Part shown: positions 60,601-64,000 of the stretch, piece by piece
How the letters are laid out: each line of letters starts with the position of its first letter
Numbering within the stretch: the stretch's first letter is position 1
From: Trichuris trichiura
Taxonomy: Eukaryota; Nematoda; Enoplea; Trichinellida; Trichuridae
Direction: 5' to 3'
Length of the DNA: 64,000 nucleotides
Assembly: GCA_037903355.1 (NCBI GenBank)
Contig: JBAJFE010000004.1
Coordinates: 3,952,001-4,016,000 of the forward strand
Program-made: the position numbers and the translations under genes
Notes under the pieces: model-generated
Databases searched by the model: none
Told to the model about the DNA's origin: nothing
The model's input: the letters and a program-made list of their open reading frames with translations, nothing else

Positions 60601-63600
60601 GCAACCATCAGCCGTTAAACGCAACCTTGAACAGGTTGCACAAAAATGCTGAGACATAGATGTTATAAATCCAACTCTTCCGCGGAATCCAGGCACCTGA
60701 TAGCCCTTGGAAAGCCATATTCGATCGTTCATATGACAGTGACGCAAATAGCTCTCTTACCTTGCTGGTCTCATCGTGCATTTCGTTGTCTAGTTTTCTG
60801 AGGCTACCAAATCGGCGTTGTATCGTTTCCATCATTTCAACGTAGCTGACCATTTTACGGTGTTCCCATTTGTTTCCGTCGAATGGCATGTACTCGATAA
60901 AACGAACGTCAAGGGGCTGAAAAAAGAGAAACCGCCTGGATTCCAGTCTCGTTTTGAAAATATGACTTTACCCGCGTTCTTGTAAGTTCAACAAAGTCGC
61001 ATAGCTCATTGTCGTTGAAACCTCTTATAACGACGCAATTTATCTGAAAGAAAGAAACAATCGACTTGTGCGCATCACGCGTGGTCACCCACTTTAACTA
61101 TTGGGAACAATTTTTCCGCGATTTCAATAGTATTCCACACGCGCTTCCAACCGATACTTCTTGTCATTATTTGGAACTTTGTCTCAATTAGAGTATCCAA
61201 GCTCAAGTTCAAATGAGTCAGACCTCTTTCCTTCAAGCTGGGCAGCAGTTTGCCAAGAATTACTCCATTTGAAGTTAGAGCAACTTTCTTCAAACCGGAA
61301 ATTCTGCTGAGTGAATCTGAAATTTCAATTCAACGAAGTTGCAATACGAGCTGAAAAAAAAATTCAAAATACTCGAACCTCAAAGATATTGTATTTCAAA
61401 TTTGGCAAAGTAACTATTTGAGAGCAATGTTTAATGAAAAAGGAAAAGAACAAAGGTTTCATGATAATCTGATCGGTCGATACTCAACTCAGATGGTTGA
61501 AAGTGCTATTTGGGCGATCTATTAGTCCCTTGGAATGATCACGTTTTAACAACAAACTTGGTCATCAATAATGAGTCACTTAAATTGATTTTTTGACCTT
61601 TTATAACGATAAGAATAATTTTTATACAGCGCGTACGGATGTTGTCCGTTCAGTACTTATAAAGAAAGCTTTCACTGCGGAGCTTCGAAGGCCTACCTTA
61701 ACGATTTATCAGCTGTTAATGTGAAAGATGAAGACAGTTTCTTCAATTCCAAGTTGAAACTGCAATTCAAACGCTGGGCATAAGTTTAAAGAAGTAGTTT
61801 CATCCAATCTGTAACAGGAATAATAAATGATCAATAATAAAGTCAAAATAAATTATAATAACGCAAAATTTGAATATTATTACAAAATAAATAAATTCTC
61901 TTAAAATCGAGGAAGAACAAGATAAGAAATTTAATATAATAAGGAACAGTTAATTGCATAGAGTTTGCATTCACCTCCAACGTCCACTGCAAGGCTTTAG
62001 TGTCAAGAGTTTCAGCTTCGTCTGTAATGCCTCTCTATTTTTTGTATTTCTTTTCTTTTTCTTATTTCTTGATCATAGGTGCACCGCTTGCTTTGTGCTG
62101 CTGTATTTTTCTAATGCCTGTGACTATTTTTATTATCCCTTGTAGATTAATTAAATCTGCTTTCCAACGTTTAAATTGCAACTTGGTTCTGAACCTGAGA
62201 ATCCCTTCGTAACCTTTCATACTAAATGCTGATAACAAAGCAGGGTAAGCCTGAGAAGCTCTATCATCAATAAAGTGATACTAGAAGTGAAGCGGTAACA
62301 TCCATAGCTGCAATACAAGAAATATTCTACGTTAACAATTATACAGAGTCTTTAGCTTCAGTTTTTTGCTAAGGTTTTCATACTTAATTCTGTTAAATCG
62401 TCCATTAAATTTTTTTCGGTTTTCACTTCTTCTTTATCGGAATTTTAATTCGTAAAACGTTTTCTCGCTTTATTACGGATCTCCTGTTTTCTATGAGAAA
62501 CTTTTCTTTTCAAAGCTTTCGGCCCGACCCTTGGGCCGTCATCAGCGCAAACGAAGAAACCAAAAAGATTCACAAAGCTTCTCTTCGCCTTCATGAGGAC
62601 TGGCTGGTAAGGAGTTCTTCCGTATTGCCAGCGAACGTGATTTCCTGTCGAATCGACCCAAAAAAAAGAAAAGAAAAAATAAGAAAGAAAATCATGAGAA
62701 ATGGAGTAGACAGTTTTAATTGTTTAAACCTAATCTACAACGACTGTTTCCTCGATTTCTCTCTGATTTTATGTGACGCTTTCACTGCGAATGGCTGCGT
62801 AAAAGCTGCTCTAAAGTAACACCGGCCACGTGGAGTCACTCTTGATAAGTCAAGGACCCACCCGACAGGAAACCACCTCGGCTGGCAATACGGAGGAGCT
62901 TCTCACCAGTCAATCCTGGTGAAGGCAATGAAACGTTTTGTGAATTTTTTATTTGTTTGCTTGTTTGCGCTGAAGACGGCCCAAGGATGGAGCCAGAAGC
63001 TGCGCAAGAAACGTTTCTGATAAAGAAAAATGGGAGATCCCTAATAAAAAGAAAATCTTTATATTAAGTGTTTTTAATCAAAGCTACGAGCAGCTTGAAA
63101 AACTCTAATTTGTCTTCTCATCAAAAGGAGTCCAACCAACGTTTGTTCACCTTACCGACAATATCTGTAAGATCCTTTCGTATTGTTGGTTCACCGCCTG
63201 TTAGTCGAACTTTTGTAACTCCAAGTTTTACAAATAGCGATGTCAGATGGACAATTTCTTCCTTCGATGCCATTTTGTCAGAAGAACAATGCGGAACGCC
63301 TTCCGCCGGCATGCAGTACTGGCCTGAAAAGTGAACGCAGACTACAATCGTTAGCTAATGGTGAACGTGAAAATCCTCAGACAGGAACGGCCAGTGGGCG
63401 ACAACTACAAAAGCAGCTGAACAAAGACAAATATGCGATGTATCCAATTGAGATTCAATCTCACGCTTCCGTTGCAATTTTTTGATACCCAGACAAGCGT
63501 CAAAACTGAACAAATATCTTACATCGAAGGTTGCATTGATCGACAATGGATATGCGCAGATAATTGTGAAAACGACCGAAAGAATCCCGCAGAGTCCAAT

Positions 63601-63703
63601 TGGTTGTTTGAGAACTGAACACAGGATCTTCTGTAGCGTGCTGCACAAAGGACCGTTTTTTTACACATATTTCCTGCAACATTTCATGAAAAGGCACGAT
63701 CAT
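57675..63703 (-). CDS. mocs1: MOCS1: fused cyclic pyranopterin monophosphate synthase (MoaA+MoaC), complete
   Basis: Minus-strand exons 63523-63703, 63156-63323, 61093-61316, 60972-61043, 60761-60916, 60474-60705 and 57675-58195 sum to 1554 nt, 517 residues, with matching phases. Residues 1-345 are the radical-SAM MoaA half: [11 protein letters not shown], the 4Fe-4S motif Cys57-x3-Cys61-x2-Cys64, [18 protein letters not shown], and the second cluster Cys289, Cys292, Cys306. From about 360 comes the MoaC half: [44 protein letters not shown] and GGKMKH at the end. Together they convert GTP to cPMP, the first step of molybdenum cofactor synthesis, in mitochondria of animals. Donor GTGGGT of exon 3 is weak but needed for frame. 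Reading through the exon 6 donor ends in PPS rather than the Gly-Gly tail usual for free MoaA, which favours the fusion. Confidence 0.9.
58196..60473 (-). other. Intron 6 of MOCS1, joining the MoaA and MoaC halves
   Basis: A 2.3 kb intron, read from GT at 60473 to AG at 58196 on the minus strand. Alternative use of the exon upstream of it would give a MoaA-only protein ending near 60400. The sequence is AT-rich and without recognisable genes; frames at 58465-58791 and 59859-60125 are taken as chance. Confidence 0.65.
61317..63155 (-). other. Intron 2 of MOCS1, containing an inverted-arm repeat
   Basis: A 1.8 kb intron (acceptor CAG before 61316, donor GTAAGG at 63155). It is AT-rich at its 3' part (61780-61960) and holds the Penelope-related inverted pair at 62455-63065. 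No gene was recognised inside. Confidence 0.7.
62455..63065. mobile_element. Penelope-related inverted-arm element with hammerhead-like motif in each arm
   Basis: The left arm (about 62455-62645) and right arm (about 62890-63065) are imperfect reverse complements: CTTTATTACGGATCTCC to GTATTGCCAG on the left, CTGGCAATACGG to GGGAGATCCCTAATAAA on the right. The left arm carries, on the minus strand, TTTGCG-CTGATGA-CGGCCC...GGGCCG-AAAGCTT (62510-62550). The right arm carries TTGCG-CTGAAGA...AAGCT-G-CGCAA (62965-63007), with perfect 5-bp outer pairing but a weak stem II. A related, more decayed pair lies at 21680-22110. Insertion ends and target duplication were not resolved. Confidence 0.55.
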
Positions 63704-64000
63704 TTGACTGGTAAATCTCCATCTTCCGATATCAATTAAAAATTACCCTTCCTGCCGAGACTCCGCCTGCGCGCATTGCTTTGCGTATTAAGCGATTTCC
63801 CATATGTTTTCTTGCGTTAACTGCCGCCTGTTGTCGTTTTCTAACATAAACGTTACGCTTTTACAATAGAGGTGCCTTTGTCCTGTACAAACAAACAGTT
63901 CGAAGGGTCTTGATAACGGCGAGTTCAGGCGTGGCAATACAGAATCGATAAGAGAGGATTGAATGGCAGCACTTCAAGTCAGATAAACGAGCGAGCAAAC
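63704..64000. promoter_or_regulatory. MOCS1 upstream region
   Basis: Sequence upstream of the MOCS1 start on the minus strand. Parts of it are shared with 19230-19500, where a decayed inverted copy sits, including TTATCGATTCT, TTTGTTTGTACAGG and GCGCGCAGGCGG. No TATA box or other promoter element was recognised. Confidence 0.4.

Overview
The window looks like the nuclear genome of a nematode. Genes are split by GT-AG introns, several only about 56-62 bp. Start codons sit a few bases after splice-acceptor-like sites, as expected for trans-splicing, and the spaces between genes are AT-rich and full of repeats. The gene families and an expanded NUDT9-like family fit a clade I worm (Trichuris/Trichinella type), but that placement is inference. 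No ribosomal RNA, tRNA or bacterial operon was seen.

Left arm (1-7.5 kb): a complete six-exon CDK4/6-type kinase (+), an intronless TRAPPC2/sedlin gene (+), and a weak candidate short gene near 7.2-7.5 kb.

Repeat country (7.5-28 kb): no confident intact gene. It holds small foldback elements, a ~3.7 kb dispersed repeat (14.5-18.3 kb) ending in a ~200 bp tandem satellite, a decayed inverted copy of the first exon of MOCS1 (19.2-19.75 kb), a direct repeat of about 0.9 kb, and a dead pogo/Tigger transposon (25.5-26.7 kb).

Centre (27.7-54.7 kb): a ~6 kb segment present three times. Copies A and B each carry an intact eight-exon, 470-residue minus-strand gene: a signal peptide, an unfamiliar N-terminal region, then a NUDT9 (ADP-ribose pyrophosphatase) homology region in which the catalytic Nudix box is missing. 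Copy C is a pseudogene split by a Penelope-like retroelement. Comparing the three copies gives empty sites that define several insertions exactly: a Penelope element with GIY-YIG endonuclease, two foldback elements with the same tail-plus-inverted-arms layout, and a small GC-rich MITE. Between B and C lie a truncated copia fragment, two more copies of the 14.5 kb repeat, and a decayed RING-finger fragment. Hammerhead-ribozyme-like motifs recur in the Penelope-related repeats.

Right arm (55-64 kb): an intronless GLYAT-like N-acyltransferase (+) and a complete seven-exon MOCS1 gene (-), whose MoaA-like and MoaC-like halves splice in frame into one 517-residue protein for the first step of molybdenum cofactor synthesis.
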